Both the position numbers and the translations under genes were made by a program. A stretch of 64,000 nucleotides of DNA from Collimonas fungivorans Ter331 (lineage in GTDB: Bacteria; Pseudomonadota; Gammaproteobacteria; Burkholderiales; Burkholderiaceae_D): the NCBI RefSeq assembly GCF_000221045.1, contig NC_015856.1, forward strand, positions 2,176,687 to 2,240,686. The letters are read 5' to 3'. The notes beneath the pieces were generated by a model, which did not search any database, was not told where the DNA came from, and worked only from the letters and a program-made list of their open reading frames with translations. Shown here one piece after another: positions 44,674 through 53,330 of this stretch. The first letter of the stretch is position 1, and every line of letters begins with the position of its first letter.

Positions 44674-45162
44674 GTGACAATTTTCGACTATCTGGTGTTT
44701 TTTGTACTGATCTGCTCGGTCGTGATCAGCACCCTGCGCGGCCTGGTAAAGGAAATCCTGTCATTGGCGAGTTGGGTCATCGCCTTGGTGGTGGCCAACG
44801 CGTATGGTGAAAATCTGGCAAAATTGCTCCCCGACGCGATTCCCGGGAATGTAACGCGCTTAATCGTGGCTTTCCTAGCCCTGTTTATTGGCGTAAGGTT
44901 ATTAATGATGTTGTTGAGTTCGGCGCTTGACGCCGTGGTCAAGGCCAGCGGTCTGGGGGCGGTGGACCATGGGCTGGGCGTGCTGTTCGGACTGGCGCGC
45001 GGCCTGGTGCTGGTGCTGGCGGCGGTCCTGGTGTGTGGTGCTACGGCAATTCCGCAACAGCCTTTCTGGCGCGATGCGATGCTGAGCCCGCTGGCGGAAG
45101 CTGCCGCGCGAACTGTGATTCCCTATTTGCCGGGACAGTTCGCCAGCCACCTGAAGTTTTGA
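44674..45162 (+). CDS. cvpA: CvpA family inner-membrane protein
   Basis: 162 residues from a GTG start. Four hydrophobic segments, with the CvpA pattern TIFDYLVFFVLICSVVISTLRGLVKEILSLASWV at the N-terminus and LLMMLLSSALDAVVKASGLGAVDHGLGVLFGLARG in the middle. Its function in colicin V production and purine synthesis is indirect and poorly defined. It lies immediately upstream of purF, the classic arrangement. Confidence 0.93.
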   Translation: MTIFDYLVFFVLICSVVISTLRGLVKEILSLASWVIALVVANAYGENLAKLLPDAIPGNVTRLIVAFLALFIGVRLLMMLLSSALDAVVKASGLGAVDHGLGVLFGLARGLVLVLAAVLVCGATAIPQQPFWRDAMLSPLAEAAARTVIPYLPGQFASHLKF

Positions 45163-45259
45163 ATTTGTTTGACAGGACTTGCGCAGGTTTCGTAGCAAAG
45201 CGCGTGGAGAAATCGCAAGTCCCTCGAGTACCGGATTGTTTATCGTTTAGGAGTCCACC

Positions 45260-46777
45260 ATGTGTGGCATAGTCGGCATCGCTTCCCATAACCCCGCCAA
45301 TCAGCTCATCTATGACGCCTTGTTGCTTTTGCAGCATCGCGGCCAGGATGCAGCGGGGATCGCAACCAACCACGGCAACGGATTTTTCATGCACAAGGCC
45401 AACGGCCTGGTGCGCGACGTTTTCCGTACCCGCAACATGCGTTCCTTGCCAGGCAACTACGGCATCGGCCAGGTGCGTTATCCAACCGCGGGCACCGCCA
45501 GCGCGGAAGAGGCGCAACCGTTTTACGTCAATGCGCCGTTCGGCATTATCCTGGCGCACAACGGCAACCTGACCAATGCCGAGCAGCTGAAGATCGAGAT
45601 GTTCAAGAACGATCGCCGCCATATCAACACCGATTCCGATACCGAAGTGCTGCTCAACGTACTGGCGCACGAGATCCAGCAAGAAACCCGCGGTTATTCG
45701 CTCGATCCGGGCGTGCTGTTCAAGGCCGTGGCCAATGTCCACAAACGGGTGCGCGGTTCTTACGCCGTGGTGGCGCAGATCGCCGGCCACGGTTTGCTGG
45801 CTTTCCGCGATCCTTACGGCATCCGGCCGCTGTGCATCGGTCTCAACGAAACCGACAAGGGCACCGAATACGTCATCGCCAGCGAATCGGTCGCGCTGGA
45901 AGGCCTGGGTTTCCGCTTCCTGCGCGACGTGACGCCCGGCGAAGCGATTTTCATCGACATCGACGGCCAGATGTACAACCAGCAATGCGCCGACAATCCG
46001 ACCCTGAATCCGTGCGCCTTTGAATTCGTCTACCTGGCCCGTCCCGATTCGATCATCGACGGTGCCTCGGTATATGCTACCCGCCTGAAAATGGGCGAGT
46101 ACCTGGCCGACAAGATCAAGCGCGAATTCCCCAGCGGCGACATCGACGTGGTCATGCCGATTCCCGATTCGTCGCGTCCGGCCGCAATCCAGCTGGCGCT
46201 CAAGCTGAATATCGAATACCGCGAAGGTTTCATCAAGAACCGTTACATCGGCCGCACGTTCCTGATGCCGGGACAGGCGATCCGCAAGAAATCGGTGCGC
46301 CAGAAACTCAATGCGATCGGCTCCGAATTCAAGGGCAAGACCGTGCTGCTGGTCGACGATTCGATCGTGCGCGGCACCACCAGCCGCGAGATCGTACAGA
46401 TGGCGCGCGATTCCGGCGCCAAGCGCGTGATCTTCGCCTCGGCCGCGCCGCCGGTGAAGTTCCCCAACGTCTACGGCATCGACATGCCGACCCGCGGCGA
46501 GCTGATCGCCTACGGCCGCAGCGATGAAGAAGTGTGCCGCGAAATTACCGCCGATGCGCTGGTGTACCAGGATATCGACGCCCTCAAGCGTTCGATTTCC
46601 GACATCAATCCATTGCTGAGGAATTTCGAGGCTTCCTGCTTCGACGGCAACTACATCACTGGCGATATTTCGCGCGACTACCTCGACCGCATCGAGTTCG
46701 CACGCAACAATCCCAAGCCTGAAAGCGAAGACGCGGTGCGTTCGCAGCTGAACCTGAGCCTGGCGCAAGTCGACTAG
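45260..46777 (+). CDS. purF: Amidophosphoribosyltransferase
   Basis: 505 residues. It starts MCGIVGI, with the N-terminal nucleophile Cys exposed after Met removal. The glutaminase motifs HRGQDAAGIAT and LAHNGNLTN are present, as is the PRPP-binding motif VLLVDDSIVRGTTS. It catalyses the first committed step of purine synthesis, transferring amide nitrogen from glutamine to PRPP. AGGAG precedes the start. Confidence 0.97.
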   Translation: MCGIVGIASHNPANQLIYDALLLLQHRGQDAAGIATNHGNGFFMHKANGLVRDVFRTRNMRSLPGNYGIGQVRYPTAGTASAEEAQPFYVNAPFGIILAHNGNLTNAEQLKIEMFKNDRRHINTDSDTEVLLNVLAHEIQQETRGYSLDPGVLFKAVANVHKRVRGSYAVVAQIAGHGLLAFRDPYGIRPLCIGLNETDKGTEYVIASESVALEGLGFRFLRDVTPGEAIFIDIDGQMYNQQCADNPTLNPCAFEFVYLARPDSIIDGASVYATRLKMGEYLADKIKREFPSGDIDVVMPIPDSSRPAAIQLALKLNIEYREGFIKNRYIGRTFLMPGQAIRKKSVRQKLNAIGSEFKGKTVLLVDDSIVRGTTSREIVQMARDSGAKRVIFASAAPPVKFPNVYGIDMPTRGELIAYGRSDEEVCREITADALVYQDIDALKRSISDINPLLRNFEASCFDGNYITGDISRDYLDRIEFARNNPKPESEDAVRSQLNLSLAQVD

Positions 46778-46801
46778 TTTTACTCAGTGCGGGACTGCAA
46801 G

Positions 46802-46831
46802 GCAGGGTGGCCAGATGTTTGCCCACCCTGC
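46802..46831. terminator. Hairpin after purF, related to the GGTGGGCAC family
   Basis: GCAGGGTGG, 12-base loop, CCACCCTGC. It follows the purF stop by 24 bp and shares the GGGTGG/CCACCC core with the hairpins at 19961 and 38253. There is no T run, so termination would be weak. Confidence 0.55.
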
Positions 46832-46866
46832 GCGCGCCGAAGCTCCCAGATAAGTATCGATCAAAC

Positions 46867-48102
46867 ATGACTCAAAAATACGGCTTCACCACCACCATCC
46901 TGCACAGCGACCGCCAGAAACCCATCGAGCACGGCGCTCCGCACAAGCCTATCCATACCTCGGTGACCTGGGGCTACAGCGATGCGCGCCAGCTGGCCGA
47001 TGTGTTCCAGGGCAAGCAGTCAGGTTATCGCTACGGCCGCCAGGGCAACCCGACTGTCGCGGCGCTGGAGGACAAGGTCACCAAGATGGAGGGCGGCCTG
47101 GCTACCATCTGCTTCGCTTCCGGCATGGCGGCGATCGGCGCGGTGATACAAGGCTTGCTGCGCGAAGGCGACCATGTGGTGTCGTCGGCATTCCTGTTCG
47201 GCAATACCGCCAGCATGTGGCAGACCTACGGCGGCCAAGGCGGCAAGGTGACCATGGTCGATGCTACCGACGTGGCGCAGGTGGAAGCGGCATTGACGCC
47301 GGCGACCCGTGTCGTATTCGTTGAAACCATCGCCAATCCTCGCACCCAGGTCGCCGACCTCAAGCGCATCGGCGAGCTGTGCCAGGCGCGCGGCATCCTG
47401 TTCGTGGTCGACAACACCATGACGTCGCCTTATCTGTTCCAGCCCAGGCTGGTAGGTGCCGGCCTAGTGATCAATTCCCTGACCAAGTCCATCGGCGGCC
47501 ATGGCAACGCCCTGGGCGGCGCAGTCACCGACACCGGCTTGTTTGACTGGAGCCGCTTTCCCAACATCCTCGACGGCTACAAGCGCAATCCGCAGCCGCA
47601 GTGGGGTCTGGCGCAAATGCGCGCCAAGAGCTTGCGCGATTTCGGCGCTTCGCTCGGGCCCGAAGCGGCGCACCATATTGCGGTAGGCGCCGAAACCATC
47701 GCGTTGCGCATGGAGCGCAGCAGCGCCAGCGCGCTGGCGGTGGCGCAGATGCTGGAGGCCGATCCGCGGGTAGCGGCGGTGCATTACCCGGGACTGGCTT
47801 CGCATCCGCAACATGCTTTGGCAGCAGACCTGTTTCGCTCGAACGGCTATCTGTTCAGTTTTGAATTGAAGCAGGATATCGATTGCTTCGATTACCTGAA
47901 CCGGCTGAAACTGGCGATTTCCGGCACCCACCTGGGCGACAACCGGACCCTGGTGATCGCGGTTGCGCATACCATTTTCTACGAGATGGGAGCAGAGCGC
48001 CGCGCCGCCATGGGCATCAGCGAATCGCTGATCCGGGTATCGGTCGGGATTGAAGATACGGCAGACCTGGTGGAGGACTTCAGGCAGGCGCTGCAAGCTT
48101 AA
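46867..48102 (+). CDS. Cystathionine gamma-synthase family PLP enzyme
   Basis: 411 residues from the ATG at 46867. Cys/Met-metabolism PLP-enzyme motifs are present: YRYGRQGNPTVAALEDKV, FASGMAAIGAVIQ, VDNTMTSPYLFQP and the PLP lysine in NSLTKSIGGHGNALGG. It could be a cystathionine gamma-synthase, O-acyl-homoserine sulfhydrylase or methionine gamma-lyase. MetZ is often found after purF in proteobacteria, but this protein's N-terminal sequence is not that of classical MetZ, so I give no symbol. A terminator follows. Confidence 0.85.
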   Translation: MTQKYGFTTTILHSDRQKPIEHGAPHKPIHTSVTWGYSDARQLADVFQGKQSGYRYGRQGNPTVAALEDKVTKMEGGLATICFASGMAAIGAVIQGLLREGDHVVSSAFLFGNTASMWQTYGGQGGKVTMVDATDVAQVEAALTPATRVVFVETIANPRTQVADLKRIGELCQARGILFVVDNTMTSPYLFQPRLVGAGLVINSLTKSIGGHGNALGGAVTDTGLFDWSRFPNILDGYKRNPQPQWGLAQMRAKSLRDFGASLGPEAAHHIAVGAETIALRMERSSASALAVAQMLEADPRVAAVHYPGLASHPQHALAADLFRSNGYLFSFELKQDIDCFDYLNRLKLAISGTHLGDNRTLVIAVAHTIFYEMGAERRAAMGISESLIRVSVGIEDTADLVEDFRQALQA

Positions 48103-48123
48103 GCCGGCAGAACCATAACTATG

Positions 48124-48149
48124 CGGGGTGGACAGGGTCCACCCCGTTT
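48124..48149. terminator. Bidirectional hairpin terminator
   Basis: CGGGGTGGAC, loop AGG, GTCCACCCCG, then TTTG. It lies between the convergent PLP-enzyme and LOG genes and can serve both. Confidence 0.75.
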
Positions 48150-48154
48150 GCATT

Positions 48155-48745
48155 TCAGATGGTGTTGCGGTCCAGCCATTTCGGCACCAGATGCGGCACA
48201 AACGACTTGAAGCGTTGCAGCAGTTCTGCAGCGTGCGCTTCCGCGATCAGGATTTCTGCCTGCTCGCCTTTCAGGAAACGCTGCGACACCATATGCTGGA
48301 TGAACTGCAGCAAGCCGTCGTAAAAACCGTCGACGTTCAGCAGGCCGATCGGCTTCTGGTGGAAACCCAGCTGGGCCCAGGTGAATACTTCGAACAATTC
48401 CTCCAGCGTGCCTACGCCGCCCGGCATCGCAATAAAGCCATCCGAGAGGTCCGCCATCATTGCCTTGCGCTCGTGCATGTCCTTGACGATATGCAGCTGC
48501 GTCAGGCCCTTGTGACCCAGTTCCTTTTGCAGCAAGGCCTGCGGAATCACGCCGGTGGCGCGGCCGCCCAGGCGCAGCACTTCATCGGCAATGATGCCCA
48601 TCAGGCCGACGTTGCCGCCGCCGTATACCAGCGCGATATCCTGCTCGACCATGGCTTGCGCCAGCCCGCGCGCCGCTTCCGCATAAACCGGAGTAGCGCC
48701 GGGAGAAGAGCCGCAATAGACGCAGAGAGATTTGATTTCTTGCAT
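48155..48745 (-). CDS. LOG family protein (cytokinin riboside 5'-monophosphate phosphoribohydrolase-like)
   Basis: 196 residues from the ATG at 48745. The Lonely Guy motif PGGVGTLEELFEVFTW and the upstream CVYCGSSPG and YGGGNVGLMG are intact. Type I LOG enzymes hydrolyse nucleoside monophosphates, including AMP and cytokinin ribotides, to base and ribose phosphate. In bacteria the physiological substrate is often unclear. The TetR gene lies 56 bp upstream on the same strand. Confidence 0.9.
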   Translation of the reverse strand: MQEIKSLCVYCGSSPGATPVYAEAARGLAQAMVEQDIALVYGGGNVGLMGIIADEVLRLGGRATGVIPQALLQKELGHKGLTQLHIVKDMHERKAMMADLSDGFIAMPGGVGTLEELFEVFTWAQLGFHQKPIGLLNVDGFYDGLLQFIQHMVSQRFLKGEQAEILIAEAHAAELLQRFKSFVPHLVPKWLDRNTI

Positions 48746-48801
48746 AGGTAGAAAATATAGAAAGATGATGTGACTGCAGCGGCAGGGCGCCGCTGCACCG
48801 G

Positions 48802-49467
48802 TCAGGCGTTGGTTTGCAGGTATTTTGTTTTCAGCTGCTCGAAATGCAGCAGGGTTTCGCCGCGCAGGTAGGGATGCATGAGCGACAGGACCTGGTAGCA
48901 GCCGCTCGCCAGTGCGTGCTCGACGACCGCCTGTTCGGTGTACTGGCGTGGATTCAGGACGTACTGGTAAGACAGCCAGTAGCTGGCTACCACCACCATG
49001 TTCGATGACAGGGCGTCGATCTCGGCCGGGCTGGCCTGCAGCGTCTGGTCTTCGTGCAAGCCCTGGCACAGTTCTTTGACCACCGCTATCTTGTGGCCGA
49101 AGATTTCCTTGAAGTGCAGCTCCAGGGTACGGTTGCGCGACAGCAGGTCGTTGAGGTCGCGATAGAAGAAGCGATAGCGCCAGATCAGCTGGAACATATG
49201 GTGCAGATAGTGCCAGACGTCGTGCATGGTGGGACGCTGTCCTTGCGTCATGGCCAGCATGCGGCTGATTTCTTCTTCGAAGGTGACGAAGATCGAATTG
49301 ACGATATCGTCCTTGTTCCGGAAATGGTAATACAGGTTGCCAGGCGAGATCTTCATCTCGTCGGCGATGATGGTGGTGGTGATGTTGGGTTCGCCGAACT
49401 CGTTGAAGAGCCGTAACGACAGGTCCATGATTTTTTCGCGGGTACGACGCGGCGCCTTTTGCTCCAT
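48802..49467 (-). CDS. TetR-family transcriptional regulator
   Basis: 221 residues from the ATG at 49467. The N-terminal helix-turn-helix is TREKIMDLSLRLFNEFGEPNITTTIIADEMKISPGNLYYHFRNKDDIVNSIF. The C-terminal ligand domain is helical and aromatic-rich. Ser-Pro-Gly-Asn-Leu-Tyr-Tyr-His-Phe is typical of the TetR recognition helix. An in-frame start at 49500 lacks a ribosome binding site. The target and ligand are unknown; the adjacent LOG gene may be in the same unit. Confidence 0.9.
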   Translation of the reverse strand: MEQKAPRRTREKIMDLSLRLFNEFGEPNITTTIIADEMKISPGNLYYHFRNKDDIVNSIFVTFEEEISRMLAMTQGQRPTMHDVWHYLHHMFQLIWRYRFFYRDLNDLLSRNRTLELHFKEIFGHKIAVVKELCQGLHEDQTLQASPAEIDALSSNMVVVASYWLSYQYVLNPRQYTEQAVVEHALASGCYQVLSLMHPYLRGETLLHFEQLKTKYLQTNA

Positions 49468-49715
49468 GACTTTATTTTCTTTCTGATATCCAATGCACAA
49501 TGCTGCAATGCTGTTTTACCAATTGGCAATCATGCTCACTAAGATTGTATATTGCTTCGCGCCTATCGTCGTGAATGTATTGCTGAAATGATAGTAATTG
49601 CAGTTGCCGGCATCGCCACGATCATCCTGCCGCTGTTATAAAATGGAGGGCCGGCATCTGTTCTCGACTTGCCCGGTCTCAACCGCAGCAACGCTTCACA
49701 TTTTAAAAGGTCAGC

Positions 49716-49907
49716 ATGTCACAGTCTCCCTCGCAACGTCCCGATACACCCTGCGTGGCAGTCTGTTCCACCACTTTCGACGATGTCTGCCGCGGCTGCG
49801 GCCGTACCGTCAATGAAGTGGCGCACTGGGTCTTCATGACCGAGGAAGAAAAGACCAAGGTATGGGAACGGATCACCGCCGAGGGCTACCCGCGCCGCCA
49901 AGGTTAA
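49716..49907 (+). CDS. DUF1289 family Cys-rich protein
   Basis: 63 residues. TPCVAVCSTTFDDVCRGCGRTVNEVAHWVFMTEEEK carries the C-x3-C-x7-C-x2-C pattern and the following EVxxW-type segment of DUF1289 proteins, probably a small metal- or cluster-binding domain. The 248 bp upstream, between it and the TetR gene, is AT-rich and should contain both promoters. It is convergent with galE, 6 bp away. Confidence 0.85.
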   Translation: MSQSPSQRPDTPCVAVCSTTFDDVCRGCGRTVNEVAHWVFMTEEEKTKVWERITAEGYPRRQG

Positions 49908-49913
49908 CAGGCC

Positions 49914-50945
49914 CTAATTATCGCCATAACCCTGTGGATTCTCGCTGTGCCAGCGCCAGTGGTCGGCGCACATGTCCGCCAGGCCCTTGCTGGCGCGCCA
50001 GCCGAGCAGTCTTGACGCCTGCGCCGGGTCGGCATAACAGCTGGCGGTATCGGCAGCGCGGCGCGCCCTGATTTCATACGGGATGCGGCGCACGCTGACG
50101 GCTTCGAAAGCATCCAGCATTTCCAGTACGCTATACCCGCGCCCGGTGCCCAGGTTGACGGTGAAGCCGCGCCTGTTGCCGAACAGGTAGCGCAGCGCTG
50201 CGATATGGGCATCCGCCACATCAGTCACATGGATGTAGTCGCGCACCCCGGTGCCGTCGGCGGTGGGGTAATCGCCGCCGAATATCGGCAGCATGGCTTG
50301 TTGTCCCGACGCGACACGCGCCATGGCCGGCAGCAGGTTGTTCGCCATGGTGCGCGACGCTTCGCCCATGATGCCGCTGACATGCGCCCCGACCGGGTTA
50401 AAGTAACGCAACACGCCAATCGCCCAACTGCTGTCCGCGGCGCCCAGATCCGCCAGCACCTGTTCCGCCATCAGTTTCGACTGGCTGTACGGATTGCTGG
50501 CGCGCAGCGCGGCGGTTTCCGCGATCGGCACAGCGGCCGGCGCGCCGTACACCGCCGCCGACGAGCTGAATACGAAATTCCTGACCCCATGCTGCTGCAA
50601 GGCCTGCAGCAGGGTTACCGTGGCGCTGACGTTGTTGTGGAAATAGCGCAGCGGCTGTTGCACCGACTCGTTCATGTTCTTGAGTCCGGCGCAGTGGATG
50701 ACGGCGTCCACGCTATGCGCCTGCAGCAGGCGGTCGAGGGCGGGGCGGTCGCCGAGGTCGATCTGGTGGAAATCGATCTTGCCATCGCCGCAACGTTCCG
50801 CCCGGCGTATCGCCTCCAGCGAACTGTTCGACAGGTTGTCGACGGCAAGCACGGAGTATTTTTCGGACAGTAGTGCGGCGCAGATATGGGAACCTATATA
50901 GCCCGCGGCGCCGGTCACCAGGATTATGTTGTTTTTGATCGTCAA
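49914..50945 (-). CDS. galE: UDP-glucose 4-epimerase
   Basis: 343 residues. The NAD-binding Rossmann motif VTGAAGYIGSH is at the N-terminus, the catalytic YSQSK (Tyr-x3-Lys) motif is in the middle with SSSAAVYG before it, and YFNPVGAH and RDYIHVTDVADAH follow. It interconverts UDP-glucose and UDP-galactose for surface polysaccharide or LPS synthesis. It is divergent from the pigment cluster and close enough to share its promoter region. Confidence 0.94.
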   Translation of the reverse strand: MTIKNNIILVTGAAGYIGSHICAALLSEKYSVLAVDNLSNSSLEAIRRAERCGDGKIDFHQIDLGDRPALDRLLQAHSVDAVIHCAGLKNMNESVQQPLRYFHNNVSATVTLLQALQQHGVRNFVFSSSAAVYGAPAAVPIAETAALRASNPYSQSKLMAEQVLADLGAADSSWAIGVLRYFNPVGAHVSGIMGEASRTMANNLLPAMARVASGQQAMLPIFGGDYPTADGTGVRDYIHVTDVADAHIAALRYLFGNRRGFTVNLGTGRGYSVLEMLDAFEAVSVRRIPYEIRARRAADTASCYADPAQASRLLGWRASKGLADMCADHWRWHSENPQGYGDN

Positions 50946-51225
50946 AGCGACTGTAATTTATTAGAATTGATCGGTTTTAGGCCTTACTTTGTGTATTTTA
51001 ATGCTAAAACATACTGTAACTTACTGTATATTCCGGCCTAAAAACCACCGTGTCGTGAGAGAGTGGCAGTAAAGGTTAAAGATCGTAATACTGTGAGATT
51101 AAGAACGTTTCTCTGCGGCATATACTTTATAATGCCGCCAAAAATCCAGGAATTGCCATCGGCTCAACTCCCAAGATTGCTGGCAGAAAATAAAATAGAT
51201 TTGATGGGTGTTGGAGAATGGTGAG
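50946..51225. promoter_or_regulatory. Divergent AT-rich promoter region between galE and the aryl polyene operon
   Basis: 280 bp, clearly more AT-rich than its flanks. On the + strand TATAAT at 51128-51133 is the best -10 candidate for the pigment operon; the base 17 positions upstream (ACGTTT, 51105-51110) is a poor -35, so an activator may be needed. GGAG at 51213-51216 serves the first gene. Confidence 0.5.
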
Positions 51226-51999
51226 ATGAAACTCGGGGGAGTTCGGTTTTCAATTGTATCTGATGCAGCATGGGCGCCCGGGCTGGATACGGCCGCCGCA
51301 TGGCTGGGCTGGGCGGCGCAGCCCTATGCCATCGAAGGCAGCGGCGATGCAGCCGTTGCGGCCATGCCCGCGATGCTGCGCCGGCGTGCCGGCGCCATGG
51401 GGAAAATGGCGCTGGAAGCGGCTTATCGCTGCCTCGACGGCAAGACCGGCGTGCCAACCGTGTTTTGTTCCCGCCACGGCGAGTGCGCACGCTCGATAGA
51501 GCTGCTGGCCGACCTGGCCCAAGACCAGCCCTTGTCTCCCACTTCTTTCAGCTTGTCGGTCCACAACGCCGCCGCCGGCCTGTTTTCGATCGCGCGCAAG
51601 GACCAGGCCAGCCATACTGCCCTGGCGGCCGGGCACAGCGGCGTCGAGCACGCGGTGATTGAAGCCTGCGGCTTGCTGGCCGACGGTGCGCCGGAGGTGC
51701 TGCTGGTGGTTTATGACTGCCAGTTGCCGGAACTGTTTCAAGAGTTCCAGGATTGCCTGGAGCAGCCTTTTGCCTGGGCCTGGCTGATGTCCGCAGAAAG
51801 CGTCGGATCCGGCCACCGCATGGCGCTGTCGTGGGACGGCGCTGGCCAAGATGAAACGAATGCCATGGCGCAGGAATCCAACAATGGCCGGCAGCCGGGC
51901 GGGCTGGATGTGCTGGCTTTTTACTTGCGCAGCGATCGCGAGCTGGTGCGGAACGCCGATGGGCGCCGCTGGTGCTGGGAGCGTCATGCGCATGATTAA
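51226..51999 (+). CDS. Beta-ketoacyl synthase-like protein (PF13723-type), aryl polyene cluster
   Basis: 257 residues from the ATG at 51226 with GGAG nine bases upstream. The segment PTVFCSRHGECARSIELL ... PLSPTSFSLSVHNAAAGLFSI ... HTALAAGHSGVEHAVIEACGLL matches the short N-terminal ketosynthase-like family found in aryl polyene clusters. The usual Cys-His-His triad of an active ketosynthase is not recognisable. A partner role (chain-length or scaffold subunit) for true ketosynthases encoded beyond the window is inferred. It is the first gene of the operon and overlaps the next. Confidence 0.82.
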   Translation: MKLGGVRFSIVSDAAWAPGLDTAAAWLGWAAQPYAIEGSGDAAVAAMPAMLRRRAGAMGKMALEAAYRCLDGKTGVPTVFCSRHGECARSIELLADLAQDQPLSPTSFSLSVHNAAAGLFSIARKDQASHTALAAGHSGVEHAVIEACGLLADGAPEVLLVVYDCQLPELFQEFQDCLEQPFAWAWLMSAESVGSGHRMALSWDGAGQDETNAMAQESNNGRQPGGLDVLAFYLRSDRELVRNADGRRWCWERHAHD

Positions 52000-52786
52000 A
52001 CACGCCAACCGCTACTGGCGCGTGCTGGCGACCGGTTTCAGCTTCGTGCTGTTCGCGCTCGGCGGCCTGCTGCTGCGGATCTTGGTGTTTCCTGTCTTGA
52101 ACCTGCTGATATGGGAAAGACAACTGCGGGTATTGGTGGCGCGTCGCGTGATCCGCTTGGTGTTTCGCGGTTTTGTCGGGTGCATGCGCTGGCTCGGGGT
52201 GCTGGATTACGATATCCGCGGACTGGAACGGCTGGAGCGGCAAGGCTTGCTGATCCTGGCAAACCACCCGACCTTGATCGACACGGTGTTCCTGATGGCT
52301 TTCGTCAAGCGCGCCGACTGCATTGTCAAAAGGCGGCTCTGGGACAATCCGTTTACGCGCGGACCGATCAGGGCCGCCGGCTATATCAGCAACGAGTACT
52401 GCGGCAACGAGCATGGCGGCGGGCTGATCGAGGATTGCACCCGCTCCTTGCAGCGCGGCAGCAACCTGATCATTTTTCCGGAGGGCACCCGCACCGCGGG
52501 CGACGGTCAGATCAATTTAAAGCGCGGCGCGGCCAACATTGCGGTGCGCAGCCTGTCGAACGTGACGCCGATAGTGATTCGCTGCCTGCCGCCGACCTTG
52601 GGCAAGGGCGTCAAATGGTGGCAGGTGCCGCCGATTGCCGCGCATTTCAGCATTGAAGTAAAAGAAGACATAGATGTCCACGAGTTTCTCGCAAAAGCCG
52701 GTAGCGAAGTGTTGGCAGCCAGGCATCTGACCGCCTATCTGCAAGATTATTTTAGAAAAGAAAGCCAGGGTTATGCAGCAGCTTGA
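51986..52786 (+). CDS. Lysophospholipid-type acyltransferase (PlsC-like)
   Basis: 266 residues from ATG 51986 (or 51992). A hydrophobic N-terminal anchor (VLATGFSFVLFALGGLLLRILVFPVL) is followed by the 1-acylglycerol-3-phosphate acyltransferase motifs: NHPTLID (an H-x4-D motif) and FPEGTRTAGDGQINL. In aryl polyene clusters such enzymes are thought to attach the polyene carboxylic acid to a membrane lipid. It overlaps both neighbours by about 14 bases. Confidence 0.87.
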   Translation: MRMIKHANRYWRVLATGFSFVLFALGGLLLRILVFPVLNLLIWERQLRVLVARRVIRLVFRGFVGCMRWLGVLDYDIRGLERLERQGLLILANHPTLIDTVFLMAFVKRADCIVKRRLWDNPFTRGPIRAAGYISNEYCGNEHGGGLIEDCTRSLQRGSNLIIFPEGTRTAGDGQINLKRGAANIAVRSLSNVTPIVIRCLPPTLGKGVKWWQVPPIAAHFSIEVKEDIDVHEFLAKAGSEVLAARHLTAYLQDYFRKESQGYAAA

Positions 52787-53033
52787 AGAAGAAGTGAAGC
52801 AGGTCATCATCGATGTCCTGCAGTTGGAAGACATGACTCCCGCCGACATCGTCAGCGATGCGCCGTTGTTTGTCGATGGCCTCGGCCTGGATTCGATCGA
52901 TGCGCTGGAACTCGGCGTGGCGATCCAGAAGCGTTACGGCATTTCATTGTCGGCCGATTCGGCCGAGACGCGCAACCATTTTGCTTCGGTACAGACGCTG
53001 GCTGCAATGATCGCCAGCAACAGAAAGAAATGA
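52773..53033 (+). CDS. Acyl carrier protein 1
   Basis: 86 residues. The phosphopantetheine site is GLGLDSIDALELG, with the Ser in DSID. The helices around it follow ACP length and charge. It should carry the growing polyene chain as a thioester after modification by a phosphopantetheinyl transferase (not seen in this window). It overlaps the acyltransferase end by 14 bases. Confidence 0.93.
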   Translation: MQQLEEEVKQVIIDVLQLEDMTPADIVSDAPLFVDGLGLDSIDALELGVAIQKRYGISLSADSAETRNHFASVQTLAAMIASNRKK

Positions 53034-53042
53034 CGGTGTGAC

Positions 53043-53315
53043 ATGACATTGACCAACTCAATGAGCAAGGAAGAAATCTACCTGTGGCTGGTGAACGTGC
53101 TGCATGAAATGTTCGAGATCGACAAGGACCAGGTGACGCCCCAGGCCAACCTGTATACCGACCTCGATATCGACAGCATCGATGCGGTCGACCTGGTGGT
53201 CAAGCTCAAGCAGCTGACCGGCAAACGCCTGCAGCCGGACGTGTTCAAGGCGGTGCGCACGGTGCAGGACGTGGTCGACGCGCTGGCGGCCTTGCTGGCC
53301 GAGGACGAAAAGTAA
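53043..53315 (+). CDS. Acyl carrier protein 2
   Basis: 90 residues with the site DLDIDSIDAVDLVVKLKQ. It is clearly distinct from the first ACP, as in other aryl polyene clusters, which usually carry a pair. A second in-frame ATG at 53061 is possible. It starts nine bases after the first ACP gene ends. Confidence 0.93.
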   Translation: MTLTNSMSKEEIYLWLVNVLHEMFEIDKDQVTPQANLYTDLDIDSIDAVDLVVKLKQLTGKRLQPDVFKAVRTVQDVVDALAALLAEDEK

Positions 53316-53330
53316 GGCCTCAGGGACATC

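Noticed and set aside
46867-48102. Assignment as metZ
   Set aside because: The position after purF fits, but the N-terminal sequence differs from classical O-succinylhomoserine sulfhydrylase, so only the family is given.
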